From positions 811,290 through 875,289 of the forward strand of contig PDUO01000015.1 of NCBI GenBank assembly GCA_003008705.1: DNA of 64,000 nucleotides, written 5' to 3'. The translations under genes and the position numbers were made by a program. Source of the stretch: Pezicula radicicola. Its lineage: Eukaryota; Ascomycota; Leotiomycetes; Helotiales; Dermateaceae. The notes under the pieces are model-generated. The model did not search any database. It was not told where the DNA came from and saw only the letters and a program-made list of their open reading frames with translations. Shown here piece after piece: positions 34,666-47,855 of this stretch (within the stretch, counting starts at the first letter, position 1; each line of letters opens with the position of its first letter).

Positions 34666-35360
34666 TTTCTGTCCAACTCTCTATCTAAACGTAAAGGATG
34701 AAGGGATGAAGGATTTGTAAGTAGATAGATTGGTATTTGAATTATTGTTGGGGTTTGATGGGGATGTCGATTGTATTGGTTGTGGTTGAGATTTGGATAG
34801 GAACGAGTGGTATTTCTTTGGATGATGGTGGCGGGAATGGTTTGAGGGGCTGGCTGGCCGGATGGATGGGTAGTTGAGCATTTGAATAATTTGATTGGGG
34901 AGTGGGGAATTCGGAAGTGAATTTTATGTGATGCGGGATTTTGTTGATGATGACTTGGTGACTCTATTATTTGTATGTGGTAGTTAAGTGTGAAGTGACT
35001 CGGTTGGGGTCTGGTAATGTACAAACTCTTGAGTATAATATGACTCTTTACTGCAATGAAAATGTCTTGTTCAGAAAACTATCTCTTACTCTGTCTCACT
35101 CATCCCCTACAGAACACCTCGCTTACCAAATTACAATCATTTGTTGAGATATATCCGGTCTGGTGTTGTAGTAAGTAGTAGCAAGGGCATTTACTTCTAA
35201 GATGTGGGTGAAAATTGAAAATATTGTTAAATTTAGACAGCATATATAAGAGTGAGTATATATGACCCTTCAAAAACAGACCCATTAGAATAACAACAAG
35301 AACCTCTAGATTTTCCACCTCAGTTACCTCAATTATCTCCCAAACCTCCAGCCCAGAAAA
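34666..35360. other. Spacer between the small secreted protein gene and the second P450
   Basis: About 700 bp between convergent genes. Strong strand bias, with T/G-rich sequence from 34680 to 35000. A minus-strand open frame of 218 codons overlapping this region and the small gene is low-complexity and judged spurious. CTCGCTTA occurs near 35107. Confidence 0.4.
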
Positions 35361-36977
35361 TCACTCCCGTTTCAACTGCTTAACCAACACCGAAACACCA
35401 TCCCTCGGTCTCAAAACCAAACTCCACATCTTCAAAGTCTCCGGATCTTCAACATTTTCATCACGCGAAAAACTATACATAGATAATAAACAACACAGTA
35501 GAACCTTCATCTCCGTCTCAGCAAACTTACGACCAACATAACCTCTAGGTCCCTGCAAAAAAGTCATAAAAGCATTTGTAGTATATGTAGAAGGAAGATT
35601 ATCCCAGCGATCGGGATCGAAAACGTCCGCTGTGGGACCCCAATACATCGGGAGGCGGTTAATAGCGTTCGCAAGTACATAAATGACGGTACCGGCTGGG
35701 ACGTGAAATTCACCCAGTTGATCGTCTGCAAGCGATTGACGAACTGTCATTGGAATTGGGGGGATATATCTTAGTGATTCGCGGCAGACATTATCGAGGT
35801 AAGGCAATTTGTCAGCGTCGGCAGCGGCAAGAGAAGCGGGATTGTAACGAGTTGTTGGATCGACGAGGAAAGGCATGTACTCTTTAATTTCAGCGCGGAG
35901 ACGTTCTTGGATCTCAGGGTGAGTGGAGAGAAGGTGTAATGTCCATGCTACACCAGTAGCCGTAGTGTCATGTCCAGCTCCCAAGAATGTCATCACCTGA
36001 TCGCACATCGTCTCAAAAGACAATCCTTCCTCACCAGCTTCCTTCATCTTAAGGTTGTCTTTAGCGATGAGCGCAATTATATCCTTGTGGTTGGAATGTG
36101 TGGCAGCTTGGCCTTCCTTCTCGTTGATGATGTCTGTGGCCTTGTTGAGAATGATGCTGCGAGCTGCCTCCATATCGCGATTCATCTTGGCTGGGATGTA
36201 CTTTGTACTGGGTATAAATGCTTGAAGTCCGTGAAGAATGCGCAATCCTATGTCGAAAGCAAAGACAAGGCGATAGGCCTCTCGAATTGGCGTTTCTGGG
36301 TTTTTAAGCGAGTTGATGTCGGTACCAAAGCTAGCTTGTCCGATGATATCAAGTGTTGTGCGGTTGAGCCATTCGAGGACTTCGATAGATTTGCTGGTGA
36401 CATTGCTCAAAGTCATTTCTTCCTTCCAGAGAGTGGAGAGTAATAAAGACTTTTGCCAAAATACTGGCGACAGAGCTCGAATAGAAGCAATGGAGAAACC
36501 GGGCGCAAGCGCCCTGCGTTGATGAACATGCTCAGAACCCTCAGCAAGAAGTACTCCATCTCCTAGAATTCGGACCATCCAAAGCTTCGCACGAACAGGT
36601 TTTGGGTAGTTGTATGGGTTCTTGACAGTCATCTGATGAATTGCTTTATCGTCGGCGATGGAGAGTCGCTCGGCACCAAAGGGGAAAAAGTATCGAATGA
36701 TCGGGCCAAGCTCAGAATGCCATTTGCGCTGAGAAACTCCACATTCTGTTGTGATAATTTCGAAGAAAGAGCCCCAGAGAGGAAACCCAGGTACCGTCGG
36801 AACATCCTTCAATGGTGAAAGGTAAAATGGATAGATGTAAGATTGGTAGAGGACAACGTAGGATGGAATGATGGCAAAGTAAACCCACAGCAGAGCTTGA
36901 ACTGTTGCGAAAGAAATTGTTCTCGATGCCAGAAGAGCAATGGCAGTACAGCCTATAAGTATAGATGGTAATCCCAA
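35361..36977 (-). pseudogene. Cytochrome P450 reading frame without the haem-ligand cysteine and without an ATG
   Basis: An uninterrupted 538-codon frame covers a whole P450. It has an N-terminal membrane region, a proline-rich hinge (PTVPGFPLWGSFF), I helix FLGAGHDTTATGVAW, ExxR in CRESLRYIPPIP, and a PERF-like FDPDRWD. The haem loop reads FLQGPRGYVGRKFAE: Tyr (codon TAT at 35540-35538, residue 480) replaces the invariant Cys. The frame begins with TTG at 36977; the preceding in-frame stop lies about 14 codons upstream, with no ATG between, and the next internal ATG is more than 110 residues in. An upstream coding exon with good splice signals was not found. TGT to TAT and ATG to TTG are single changes, so a recently inactivated gene is likely; a non-P450 role of the intact fold is the alternative. 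Confidence 0.7.
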
Positions 36978-38471
36978 CTGGAAAGTCGTTTTGGTGAAGT
37001 TGAAACGTAATGAAGATGGTTATTTCCAATATGTCTTAGGTCGTTGTCGAGGGGGAAAGCAGAAAAAGAAGAAGAACCGGCAATACCCTTAAAGGCTTTT
37101 GAGAAAGCTCTCCTGTAAGAGGAAAGCTTGTGAAAATCCCATCTGCGTAACAGGGGTCTTGGGGGAAAGAGTGGTATCCATCGGGATAATCTTGAGAGAT
37201 GACTTCCATGCCAAAATACGTGAAGTCCACTAAGCTTGTTCAAGTGTTGATACACTAAAGCATTGACAGCTTAAGATCGACATCATTATAGAACTGATCC
37301 AGTGAACATAGCATGTAGGATGTGGATCTTCCAGAGGATTAGGCTTATAGAACACTGCTTGACTATCATCTACGGAGTCAAGGTATGATAAATTCCGACA
37401 CTGTTAAAGAGGCTCAGGTGGTTCAAAATAGTTAGCTCTCTAGATCGACGCAGTTAATACCTATTCCAGACATTGCTTATCTGTAGATTATGCCAGAAAA
37501 GCAGCACCGGTGAGTAAATTGAAGTGAGAAAAAACTCGACGTCGACTCGTAGATGCTGTAAGTTAGGGTTAGTGTTAGGGTTACCCTAAGCTTTTGTGTC
37601 GAGTTTTTTCCTTGAGTGGGGAAGTGTGAAGGAAGCGAAGGAGGAAGAGATACCTAGAGAAGATGAGGAGGCGGTTCCTGTTGGGGATGGGGGGCCCGAT
37701 GAGAAAGGTGGTTATCATAGGCGGAGGAGCACCATGAGCCAGATTGTAACGACGGAGCAGATTCCTCGTAATGTAATTAATAAGAAGGACGAGTAACTGG
37801 TTGATCCTTGAGTTGAAGGGCAAAAATTTCGTTGGATGGATGATCAGCATTTTCTTTTGTCTTGTCGTATTTGTATACGTATTGTACTGTACTTGGTTTG
37901 AGTAGGATATGAGTATATAACGAATAATGATCTAGAAATAACAACATGTTCAGATGTTGCTGCTATTCTGCCGTTCGGAGTTTCGAGGATACAGTCATGT
38001 AAGCATCTACTGATGCCACTGCTTTGAACATAATTCATTTCTTCTAGAAAGAGTCTCCTTCATAGGTAGACATAAAATCGTATGAGTTCGATGAAATCCT
38101 CTCTGCCATCGTAACAAAAGTACAGAGGAACGCTGAAGAACAACAAACAAGACGCACTAATATACAATACATTTTTTTTCTCTGTATTCCTCCTCACCTC
38201 CTACAGCCATTCATTCCCCATCTGATTCGAGTAAAACATTGCCAGCAAAAGAAAAAAAAAGAAAATTTGGGTATTTGAGACCAAAGAAAACAAACAAGAA
38301 ACAGATACTTTGAAAAGCAAACGCTAGCGCTCAAATATATCCCCTCCACCTCCAGAGTATCCAGGAACACGTTGACCTGCTTGTGCCCAACCGTCCTTCC
38401 ATACGTGTATACCCAACCTATACTCATCAAAAATATTACAACTAGGATTTGAAAAAGAATCCACTATCCCT
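36978..38471. other. Spacer with telomere-like repeat in an inverted repeat
   Basis: About 1.5 kb. Short minus-strand frames upstream of the P450 (37230-37036) have no family resemblance. The notable feature is the telomere-like sequence at 37528-37610, listed separately. The part from 38160 is A-rich and likely contains the DOCK gene 3' UTR. Confidence 0.45.
37528..37610. repeat. Interstitial telomere-like repeats between 13-bp inverted repeats
   Basis: GAAAAAACTCGAC (37528-37540) and its perfect reverse complement (37598-37610) flank 57 bases. These contain TTAGGG words head to head (GTTAGGGTTAGTGTTAGGG followed by TTACCCTAAG). TTAGGG is the usual telomere repeat of filamentous ascomycetes. 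Confidence 0.65.
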
Positions 38472-41400
38472 CTAGTCTTCTTCAGCAACGCTACCAACGG
38501 TGTGCAAGACACTGCCTTTGCTGCTCTTCTTGCCCAACTTCAGCATACTGAGACGTTTCCTCACGTTGCCTACTGCACTCCCAACACTAATTGCTGTATC
38601 TGGCCTCTGGCTACTGCTGCTTCGTCTAGGACCACTTCCTTCCGTGACCCAATCCCCACCATCTGGCTCTTCACTGGCTCTTGAGTGACCACCAGAACCA
38701 AAGAAGCTCTTGCGAGAGATGTCTTTGCTCCTACTCCTGCTTGTACTCCTACGGCCAGTACTAGAGTCTCGTGAAGGATTGGGTTCGGTATGACCGTTGG
38801 TGTGCGGCACCGGCTCGGGCTGGGTTCGCCGTAAAAAGCTCAAACGATTTCCGCGATCTTGCCGCGTTGGACGTGGAGCATCGATTACTAAGCTGTCATT
38901 TGTTGCCATTGTCCCGTTGGTCCCAGAATTTGGGAGCGGCAGTTGAGTGGGCGTCTCTTTGTCACTAGGGCTAGAGAGTGCCCAAGTTGGAGTGGGTGTC
39001 CTTTCCCGGATTTGGGGTGCGGCAAACGATGCTAACTCTGGGGCAAATGTTGACTCAAAGTCTGATAATGTTATTAGCTAGTATGGAGAGGAATGATATG
39101 GGTTTGACTTACTCTGACTCAGCTCCTCGTGGCTAGTTCGGAGTTGTGGGCTCGATGATTTCAAGAACATAGCGAGACAGCGTTTGATCATTATCGCATG
39201 GTCAACAAGAGCTACCTTGAGTGCACTTTCCATTCCCGATAGTTCAATCTCTTCAAGCTCATCGCTGTCATTAGGTGTGGGTAGGAGTTCACGGTATCGA
39301 GAAACGCTAGACTCAGAGTTTGGATTCACAGAGATATTGAGAGCCTCTGTCAACAAATTGGCCAATTCATCTTCGCCATCCGCCACTCGCTTTTCCACAG
39401 TTGACATTTCTTGCGTTTTCCGAATGATTCTTTCGAGGGCTGTTTGAAGCGTGGTCAGCTTAACGCGTTCTACTGCAACAATCTCGCTACGCCGTAAAAT
39501 AGTTGGGAAAGGCTCAGTAGTTGTGTAAACTGTCTTTTCGGCGTAATGCTCCGTAACTGGCCCAGATGTATCGCGACTAGCAGTGACGGAAAACTGCTGT
39601 GGATTGGACGAAAGAAGGTAGTCTCTGATTACCTGAGGGACCCTGGCACGTTGAAAAACATGATGGTCCAGATTTCGGTGAGGTGTCAAAGTTGAGATTT
39701 GAAGGAACTGCCCTTCGACGTCTTCGATGTCACCGGAGTTTACAATTTGCGCTGCAGGATGCTGTTCTAACATACGGTCCGTAAAGGCCGAAGTTCGCTC
39801 AGTCGGCAACCCTTCAAATACAAACTCCTTATCTCGTAGACCAGTGGGGAAGCCCATGCCTCGGTAAACAACTCGAAAGTATTTTGGAACGAGCTTTTCA
39901 CTCTTCGCAATTGTTTCGTAGATTGTAGCAATTGCTCTCTGTGTTCTGGCGAGCTTTGGGTAGTCAAACACATTGTCCTCGTACTGCTTTTGTAACTCCT
40001 TGTACACTGTCAAAGCGCTGCCCCATGATTCGCCTTCCTCAAAATGCTTGATCATGTCGAAATAAATACGCTCTTTGCGGTCAAACTGTGATTGTGCTGG
40101 GAATACAGGATCTGCCAAAGGTGGTACAATCCTCGTGGGATCCCATTCATATAGATCCGCATGAAGACGTAACGCCAAACCTGCTTCAGCGTAATTTCGC
40201 GCATCTGCTTGCAATTCTGCCAATTGATGCACATATCGAATGAAGATTTCTTCCTTCTGCATATCTCTGAGGAACTCCATTAGGCGTAACCGATGGATCA
40301 TATGAGAAGCCTCGCCTGTGACATCTTTACTATGCACAGCGACAAGAAGATCCAGGAATTCGTCCATCGTAGCAACCAATTCTTTCAAGGCGCCATATAG
40401 GGGATCATCTTGCCCTTGGTCTAGGGGTTGGAAGAGAGCGAGTAACTCGTTTATAAAAAGCTTTTGAAGAATGCTTTCCGTCAATGGCTTCGACTTAAAT
40501 AGCCGGTCGAGGCAGTCAATCATCTCGGTCTGTATCACGGATAAATCCTCGCTTAAAGTCCACTCGCTAACGATCATCGTCTGAAGGACCTCTACAGCAA
40601 CTCGCCTTAGGCCTTCATGGACGCTAAGGCACAGTTCGACGATTGGACCGACCAGGGCAGGTACATACTGTACTTGGTAACCACCCATCTTTACCAAGCC
40701 AAAATGTTGGCGTTCATCGGGACTCGTGTCCCATCCAATGGCTTCCCAGGTTCTTCTCAGTAATTCAGCACCGTTCTCTCGTACATCTCCAGCAATTTTC
40801 CAGACTGCCCTGCGTTTCTGTTCCGGAAACGTCTCGAGAGCCAGGGCATCGCTGCCAACAAGCTTGAGAAGGACCGTGAAGAAGACCTTCCATAGTTCTG
40901 TATTGTAGTTTTCGACATCATCAGGATCTGGAAGGAAGGAATCTAGTAAAATACTGGCGAGATACTCCAGAGTCTTCATGGTGGATTTATGATGGTAAAT
41001 ACGCACACTGAGCCAATTGGATGGGAAGGATTCTCCTTGTAAGATACTGAGATGCACCTGTAGCGTATCCTCGATCAGGGTAGCCATCTCATCTTCGGCA
41101 AGTTCCAGCTGCATGCCAGCTGGCAACGTTGATATTGCAGAGAGAACAGCGGATAGTTCAATAAGCACTTCATCGAAAACATCATTTCCAGAAATTGGCT
41201 TGCTAGGAAAAGGATACGACATCGGGAATAATAAAGAGAGTCGTTTCTTTTGCTCCTTTGGCGCTGATTGCAGCGCCAAGTAAGAGTCAATTATCTTCGG
41301 TATGAAGTCTGGAGCCTCGGGACCTATGTTTTCTACCTGCGTTGAAAGGATCGAACAACACAGACGCACTTGCTCTCTCCACTGCTCGGTAGTCTCATTT

Positions 41401-44400
41401 GTCTTTCCCCAATGCGGCGCAATCCATCGGACAGTGTTTGCAGCCAGAGCAGATCTCTGCTCTCGATGTGAGAAAAGATCCAGTCGAGCGTAATTAATGA
41501 TTAAAACAAGCTTGTAGAGAATAAGCTTCCCTTTCACCAAAGCACAAGAGTCCATAAAATCAATGGCAATGTGCAAAATCTCTTCTGCGCTCAACAAGCC
41601 AGTCAGTTCGGGCAGCCACGTGTGGAAATGCTGGACGGCAAGGGTTTGACTGCCGACGAGAAGTGGAGCCGTATTTCGCATTAGTCCATCCAGAGCTTTA
41701 AAAATGGTACGGAGGTGTCGCGTGAAGCCGGGAGACGTGCTCGTGATACCAATGCCAGCCTCTTTGGCCTTTTGCTGGTCCCTTGCATGTGTGATGAACT
41801 TGAGAATATGTCTTGTAACCTTGAAGGTGGCCCGCAGGTTCCTTGATGTATCGGGATCGGAAGGTTTTGCCAGAAGTCGAGTGAAAGATCTAACGAGGCA
41901 AGGGGTCGCAAAAGGGTAATTAAACTTGTTTTCCGCATACTGGTCAACCAACGGTCCCAGATTAAAGCGTCGGTCATGCACTATTCCTAGTACTGTTACC
42001 AGTGCGCTGAATACCAGATCTTCATAGTCGTCATTGCCTGAATGTTCAACAAGAATGCTGAAGATGGCATCAAACACGTCGTTCAGTAGCTTAACAACTT
42101 CAATCTCAGGAACAAAGACAAGTCGCTTCAGCAACTCTTGCACTTGTCCCTGCGGTTGATCTTTCCATTTCAGCAAGCCAAGGAGTACCTTATCCTGGGA
42201 CAGTTTGGTACTGCACAGATATGTTTGCAAACGCAGCGTAGCGATTGGACCAGTCACAGCTTCATCTTTTGACACGTCGTCTTTTCCACGAGCATTCCAG
42301 CCTAGACTCAGATAGCCCCCCCTTCCAGCAGCGTCAGGCTTCGCTAAAGCGGTGGTATCGTCGTATCGGTAAAGAAGTAGTGAGTGATGGCCATCGCGCA
42401 TGAAAGCTTGCTGATCCCACAAAGGCATATAGCATATTGCGAATGGCTTATTCGGTGCGTCTCCCAGGATCATCACAATGTGGGAACCAGATACATCATT
42501 AGGTGGTATGGCAAGCCGTAGAGTTTGATTCCATGCCTCGCCACGTTCTGCAGCGGTCGACTCCCAGGAGCTGATGCCTTCAGCATTACTAGAGGAGTAA
42601 ATGCATCCTTCAATCCTTTCGCCACTTGCTCTGCGAACCTCCATAGTAAGCTGCAGATTTGTAATGGATATGTTAGTTGAGAGAGGCGTAGCACTACCGG
42701 CAGAACGTGATAACAAAGCATGGCGGGGCAGAAAAGCTTCATCAATGGTGATATAAATGTCCGACCGGGCTTTGGTTGGTGCTCCAGAAAAGCCCATCTT
42801 GCTTGTCTTTGTTACACCAGACAAAAGTGTAGGGGTTGCTTTGATTAGAGCATCGGCGTCTGGGCTGTCAAATGCTTTCAAATGCACTTGCAAACGCTCT
42901 GCTTTGCGTGATTTTTCAAAATGGCCAGACTTGCTAGAAATGAGGTCGCGCACAACTTCATCCCAGCCGTCACCAGGCACATGTTCCTCATCGTCAAACT
43001 TGGCTGAAGGAGACCACACACTTATAACCTGTTCAACTTCTTCTCCTTTGAAAATGTGTTTCAGCTCTAGAGCTCCAATTCCGACTGTCTTGTTGACAGT
43101 GCGACTAATTAGGGCCGGGGTTCTGTCGGTTGTTGCAGGCCCTCTTGATCCAGCGGTGCTAGGTGGACGACCGTCAATACTCTCCTCTCGTCCTTCTGTT
43201 TGTTCTGATAGAGAATCAAGTTTGGATGAAATGGGCGCGTTTCTAGAAAAGGCATTTCGTTGCCCCTTTTGGCCCCACATCAAACTCCGTCTACCAGTCT
43301 TCGGTGGACCACCCGATGACAGTGGTTTCTCGCCAGTTCTTGTCGCGATTGCTTCATCCCTACCAGAGAATCCGGTTCCACTGCGAGAACTCGGTTTGCC
43401 AACCACCGTTACCTGTTGTGCTGTTCTAACTTTGACAATTAAGTATAACTCGCTATCAGCAGATGGTAGGTCTCCAACATCAGATGAAGACAGGTCCGTA
43501 AACAGGGTGCGCATTTTCCCTGCCTTAGCCACAGTTGATAGCGAGCCACTAGGAGGAACCTCAACAATATAGCTTTCAGACAGAGCTACTGCTGCTGACC
43601 CAGGTTGTTTAGATGCCAAGAAGAATACCAAAGTTGTCGGTTCTGTGGAGGCCCCCACAAAAGCTTTGACATCAATCAACAGATGATGTAGCGACAACTT
43701 TTCAACAGAGGGAACTGGACGTTCGTTAAGCAGACTCATCATGGACTGGAGTTTCGTTATTTCCACCGCAGAATCATCTCCCGTTAAAACTCGTCCTCTT
43801 TCTGCCGGGTCCCGAACAATCACCTCCCCATTAAACAGCTTATTTCCCCTGACCAAGTCCCATACAGTTTTCTCGCGTAGAGCCTGCAGTTCTTGGGATG
43901 TAAGGACATTGTGTAGGAATTGGCGACGAGACAAATCAAGTGTGTTTACCAACCCCGACATTTTATCCAACAGCGGGTATTGTCTCGAAAGAAGCAGTTC
44001 GTGAAGATTCGTAGAGTGCCATTCTCGCAAACAAGAGGCAATCTCGTCAACCAAAGGCTCTGAAGCAGATGTTGGTGTCTCGTCTCCGATCTTGAGCATC
44101 GGTACAGGTGCTGGCGGTTTAGGAGCATTGGGGTCTCGCGGTGCATTAACTGAGAGTGTTCCATTTTGCAGCGCTCTTGTCTTGGAACTCTTGGAACGCT
44201 TTCCCAGTTTCGAGTCTCTTCTGCTTGGTGGACTCTTCTTTGGCTGTGGTTTTGGACTGCCTAGACCGCCTAGACTTCCTATGCTTAACGCACTGTTAGG
44301 CGTTTGCGTTCCATTTGTAGTTCCATTGGCCTGCTCCAGCTCACTGTCTCCTTCTTCATCCGTCTCCCCTAGTACCTCCCGTACCTCTACACAGCTTCTT

Positions 44401-44636
44401 GGGAAGATGCCAGAAAATACTCTAGCTTCCAACGTCTGCCCTTTCACGCTCGTCAACCCTGCCAGCAAAGACGGCGGCGCGACCAGATATCCACGGAACC
44501 ATTGCGTGTCCGTTCCTCCCTGCTCTATTATGTACAATTCATCGCCGAGTTCGAGTGGGAGGTCCGCCGGGGAAGACGCCTGGAACGGATATGTTGCGAC
44601 TGCGAATGCGATCCGTGGTAGAGGTTGCCAGGGCAT
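38472..44636 (-). CDS. DOCK-family guanine nucleotide exchange factor (Dck1-like)
   Basis: Exon 1 is 44636-39113 and exon 2 is 39061-38472, joined across a 51-nt intron (GTAAGT...TATCAG); total 2037 residues. The start is ATG 44636 (MPWQPLPRIAF). An SH3 domain occupies about residues 8-80 (AVATYPFQASSPADLPLELGD). A Ser/Pro-rich linker follows, then a C2-like DHR-1 near 625-790 (DIYITIDEAFLPRH, ICYMPLWDQQAF), a long helical repeat region, and the DHR-2 exchange domain near 1450-1820 (NYAEAGLALRLHADLYEW, LVPKYFRVVYRGMGFP, VDHAIMIKRCLAMF). The C-terminal 200 residues are disordered, rich in Arg-Ser and Pro. Fungal members (yeast Dck1) activate Rac/Rho GTPases with an ELMO partner, in polarity and autophagy. 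No breaks are seen over 6 kb. Confidence 0.93.
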
Positions 44637-45899
44637 GGCTGCGCCCACAAAAGCGCGTACAAAGGAGAACTATCGGAATGTGGCCACAGTCTTAGAATTG
44701 ACATTCATGAGGAATGGAATGCTGATCGTATCGCGGAGTCTCTTTTTTCCCACGCTCGTGCAATTTTGAGTTTGTGTTGAGCCCCTGAAGAACTGACAAG
44801 TACGGTACCGACGCAAGGAAAGATTGGCAAGGAATTGAGGTGCAGGGGGCGTAATTAGATGTGCAGAATAGAAGGTTTGGTGTACAAAGAGTTGAAAAGG
44901 GTATTATGAAGGCGTATTACAGTCCAAGATGTCTCGACACCATTGATGCTTTTTCTGATCAACAACGACGTTACCCGTATCTCTCGGGTTCCGGACAGAC
45001 TTGGGCCTCTCCACAATCTAACCGCGTCTCGTTTAAGACGCTTGTCAGGGGGGGTCTCTGTACCTGAATTCTCCACGTGGTCCCGAACGGCAAGTTGCAG
45101 AGGTATTTGGGTTTTGGGAATATAGTGTAGATCATGAATCCTTTCTAGGAAACAAACAACTAAGTTAGCTTATTCATATTGAATCTTTCCAGTTGAGCAT
45201 TATGTGGTGGAAGATCTACAACGCCAGCAAGACATTCGATTTTAACAGGACAACGCTCGTCCCACTTTCTGGCCATCGCTTCAATAATGCCGGACTGTAG
45301 ATCAATAGTTTAGACCACTATCATCCGACTTTCCCCAACTTGGTCTACAGCATTCTCTTGCCTTTTCGGTTTTAAGATGGCTGTTTCATACGGCACACAC
45401 CATTGATTCTAATCTTCGGCTACACATTATTATAGATAACGAACTTCAGATGAGCCTCCATAGGGGTAAAATTTACTTGAGAGGTTTCACCTTTGGAATT
45501 GACTGGATTCTGCAAATTACTAAGCACAGAGTACATCGTGACCGCTAGTAGCTATCAATGCTCTCATGGTAAAATTCTGTGATACTGCATGAAAATAAAA
45601 GAAGCACTTAGTTTCTGTATAAATGTCTTTTTTAAAGAACCAGTACTTCGTATAAGAGAAGGTAGATAAGAATTATGACCATCGTATAGAGCATAAAAGA
45701 GTACGTGCCATTTCTCATGTTCTATCTGTAGTATTGAATTAATTGTATATCTACATTGCATCATTCATGGGCCTTACTTCCAAAGCATCATAAGGCTTCT
45801 TACAATACGACGGCCCTTCTGTCAACATCCTCTTCCTCGACCCAATGACTTATCCAGCACTTATCCGCACAGAGGCATCATCAAGACATAGCGTGCTTA
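44637..45899. other. Spacer between the DOCK gene and TSC13
   Basis: About 1.26 kb, holding the DOCK promoter and the TSC13 3' end. Only short unconvincing open frames. No repeat noted. Confidence 0.4.
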
Positions 45900-46886
45900 T
45901 TACAATCCAGGGATAACTCCATACCTCTTTTTCTTGTACTTGTCGCCAAATTCGACCCTGTACTTCTTCTCCTTTCCTCTAGCCCACTGCTGCATTTGCC
46001 ACAAGCCCGCCGAAGAAAATATAACCGTGCTAAGGCTCTTAGTAACCAGGCACATCCCGATCCAGGCAATTGTCTCAAACATATAGTTTGGGCATGTGAC
46101 AACACCAAAGCCAAACCCCTTGGGAATTCCTCGCTCTGTCCCACCTGGTGAGCGCAAGTTGCTGAGAACGCGATGGGTATACAGATTCGATAGTTCTCCA
46201 AAGACGTATAGCGCAATCCCAGCAGCGTTGATAAGATTAATAGTGCCGCCCTCGAGAGCAGTGTATGAAGTAGGAGCATAGATGAAGTATGCGACATAAA
46301 GACCACTCAAGACCCAGTAATGGGCGCAGTTCTTGAAGATATTTCTCGCTGGCATGGTAGCGAGAGAGAATTTATGGACAAAGAGGGTTTCGTATTCGCG
46401 CTTGAGGAAATGTAGGACTATCATGCTGAGCGACAACACCTGCGAGGTGGAAAGTGGCTTGGTGTTCTTGTAGATATAGGGTCTTAGGAAGAGGGCGGAG
46501 AGATGGATTAGAATGGGACCGGCATATTCGATTACGTAGACTAGTTGCCAGTCCAATTGAGGGCCTGTGAAGCCATACATATTTAGCATTATTTACTATA
46601 GACGAGAAATGAGGCCGCCCTTACCCAGGTCTTTCACGAGAATTTCCTTCCCAGCAGCAACTTCCTTAATCTGGGTAACAAGCTCCAGTCGATTGCTCAG
46701 CATCTTCTTCGTCTCAGGATTGACGAGACCAAGACGGTTTGGGTCACTGATTCCCGCCTTTTTTGCCAGCTGGTTCTTAACATCCTGAATCGTGGTCTTC
46801 TCATTGACCTCGATCGACGTGGGCAGTTTCCGAATCGGCTTTTTGGCACTCGAGACCGTCAGGGAAATTGTGCCTTTGGACGCCAT
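45900..46886 (-). CDS. TSC13: Very-long-chain trans-2-enoyl-CoA reductase (Tsc13)
   Basis: Exons 46886-46625 and 46564-45900 give 308 residues. The 60-nt intron (GTAAGG...TCACAG) joins VKDLG|PQLDWQLVYVIEYAGP as in the family. Residues 1-85 form a ubiquitin-like fold (TIQDVKNQLAKKAGI). The rest is a polytopic steroid-reductase-type domain with HFLKREYETLFVHKFS, CPNYMFETIAWIG and a C-terminal basic tail (YKKKRYGVIPGL). The enzyme performs the last reduction of the fatty acid elongation cycle in the ER membrane, supplying very-long-chain acyl groups for sphingolipids, the pathway started by LCB1 elsewhere in this window. There is an upstream in-frame codon series with another ATG-like start, but MASKGTISL fits homologs best. 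Confidence 0.93.
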
Positions 46887-47855
46887 CGTTGTGGAGCAGA
46901 TGTTGGTGGAAGTAGAACGAAGGTCGTTAAGTTTTGGTGAGGTGTTGTTGAGATAGACGGCCCGCCAAGGCTGCACGTGAATGCCTGCCGAGGTTCAAAC
47001 ATCACCAAAATCTTTCTTCTTGTTCATCTACAGTAATGTCAAGTAATGTCATGATCACTTCACGTCATGCATGGAAAAATTTTAGGCATTACGAACTATT
47101 CTCATCATTGTTACATCTCTATAACAGACTTCCCAAGAGCAGATGAGCCGTTGTCGTTGTCCCATTTACACGGGCTACCAATACCACCTCGAACAAAAGT
47201 TACGGAACATCTCAGCAATTGCTATAGGTTTTTGAATTCAATTGAAATCGTGGCATCCGATCGCTCTCTTTGGCAGGCGGTACAACTCTCAGAGTCATCA
47301 GTCTTGAGTACAGAATCGCGTGCTGTTAGTGTCCAGAAGCAGCTGCTTCTAGCCTGCTAATGTAAAAAGCTAAGCCTTCAAGTTTCCGAGAGCGAAGGCC
47401 TTCATAGGATTAACTCGTCGCATATAATATGCGTTCTTAATATTCGCAGCTTTCAAATCCTCCAATTTTCAGGCTGAAGAGTCCAGTAAGTAGCTGTCAG
47501 TCAAGTGTTATATCAGGGGGGACTTTTTATCGCAGTAGTTCTACCTCTACATGTGGGGCCCTTCCGCCCTTCTTCAAAACCTCGAATACAAAGCGTTTCT
47601 ACTAATTCTGGTGGACGAAGTTTAATAGCGTCGCTAGGATAGTCATAATACCACGGAGCCAGTCCTTCAATCTATTTCAAGATCCATCACAATTGGCTAT
47701 ACAAATACTCGACTCTTGACCAAGATAGCGGGCAAAGCCTGACAGCATTGCCCAGTTTAACACATAACCCCAGGGTATATTTAGCAAAATAGCTCAACTT
47801 GTCTAAATCATAGGACGAAAACTTGCAACGCTAGGAAGAGGAGTTCGAGACCTAT

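Noticed and set aside
34368..35024. 218-codon minus-strand open frame
   Set aside because: Low-complexity Pro/His/Ser/Gln sequence, overlapping a better plus-strand gene with signal peptide and intron; strand composition bias explains it.
37036..37230. Minus-strand frame starting MDFTYFGMEVISQ as first exon of the second P450
   Set aside because: It stops before the P450 frame, does not resemble a P450 N-terminus, and no splice sites join it in phase with confidence.
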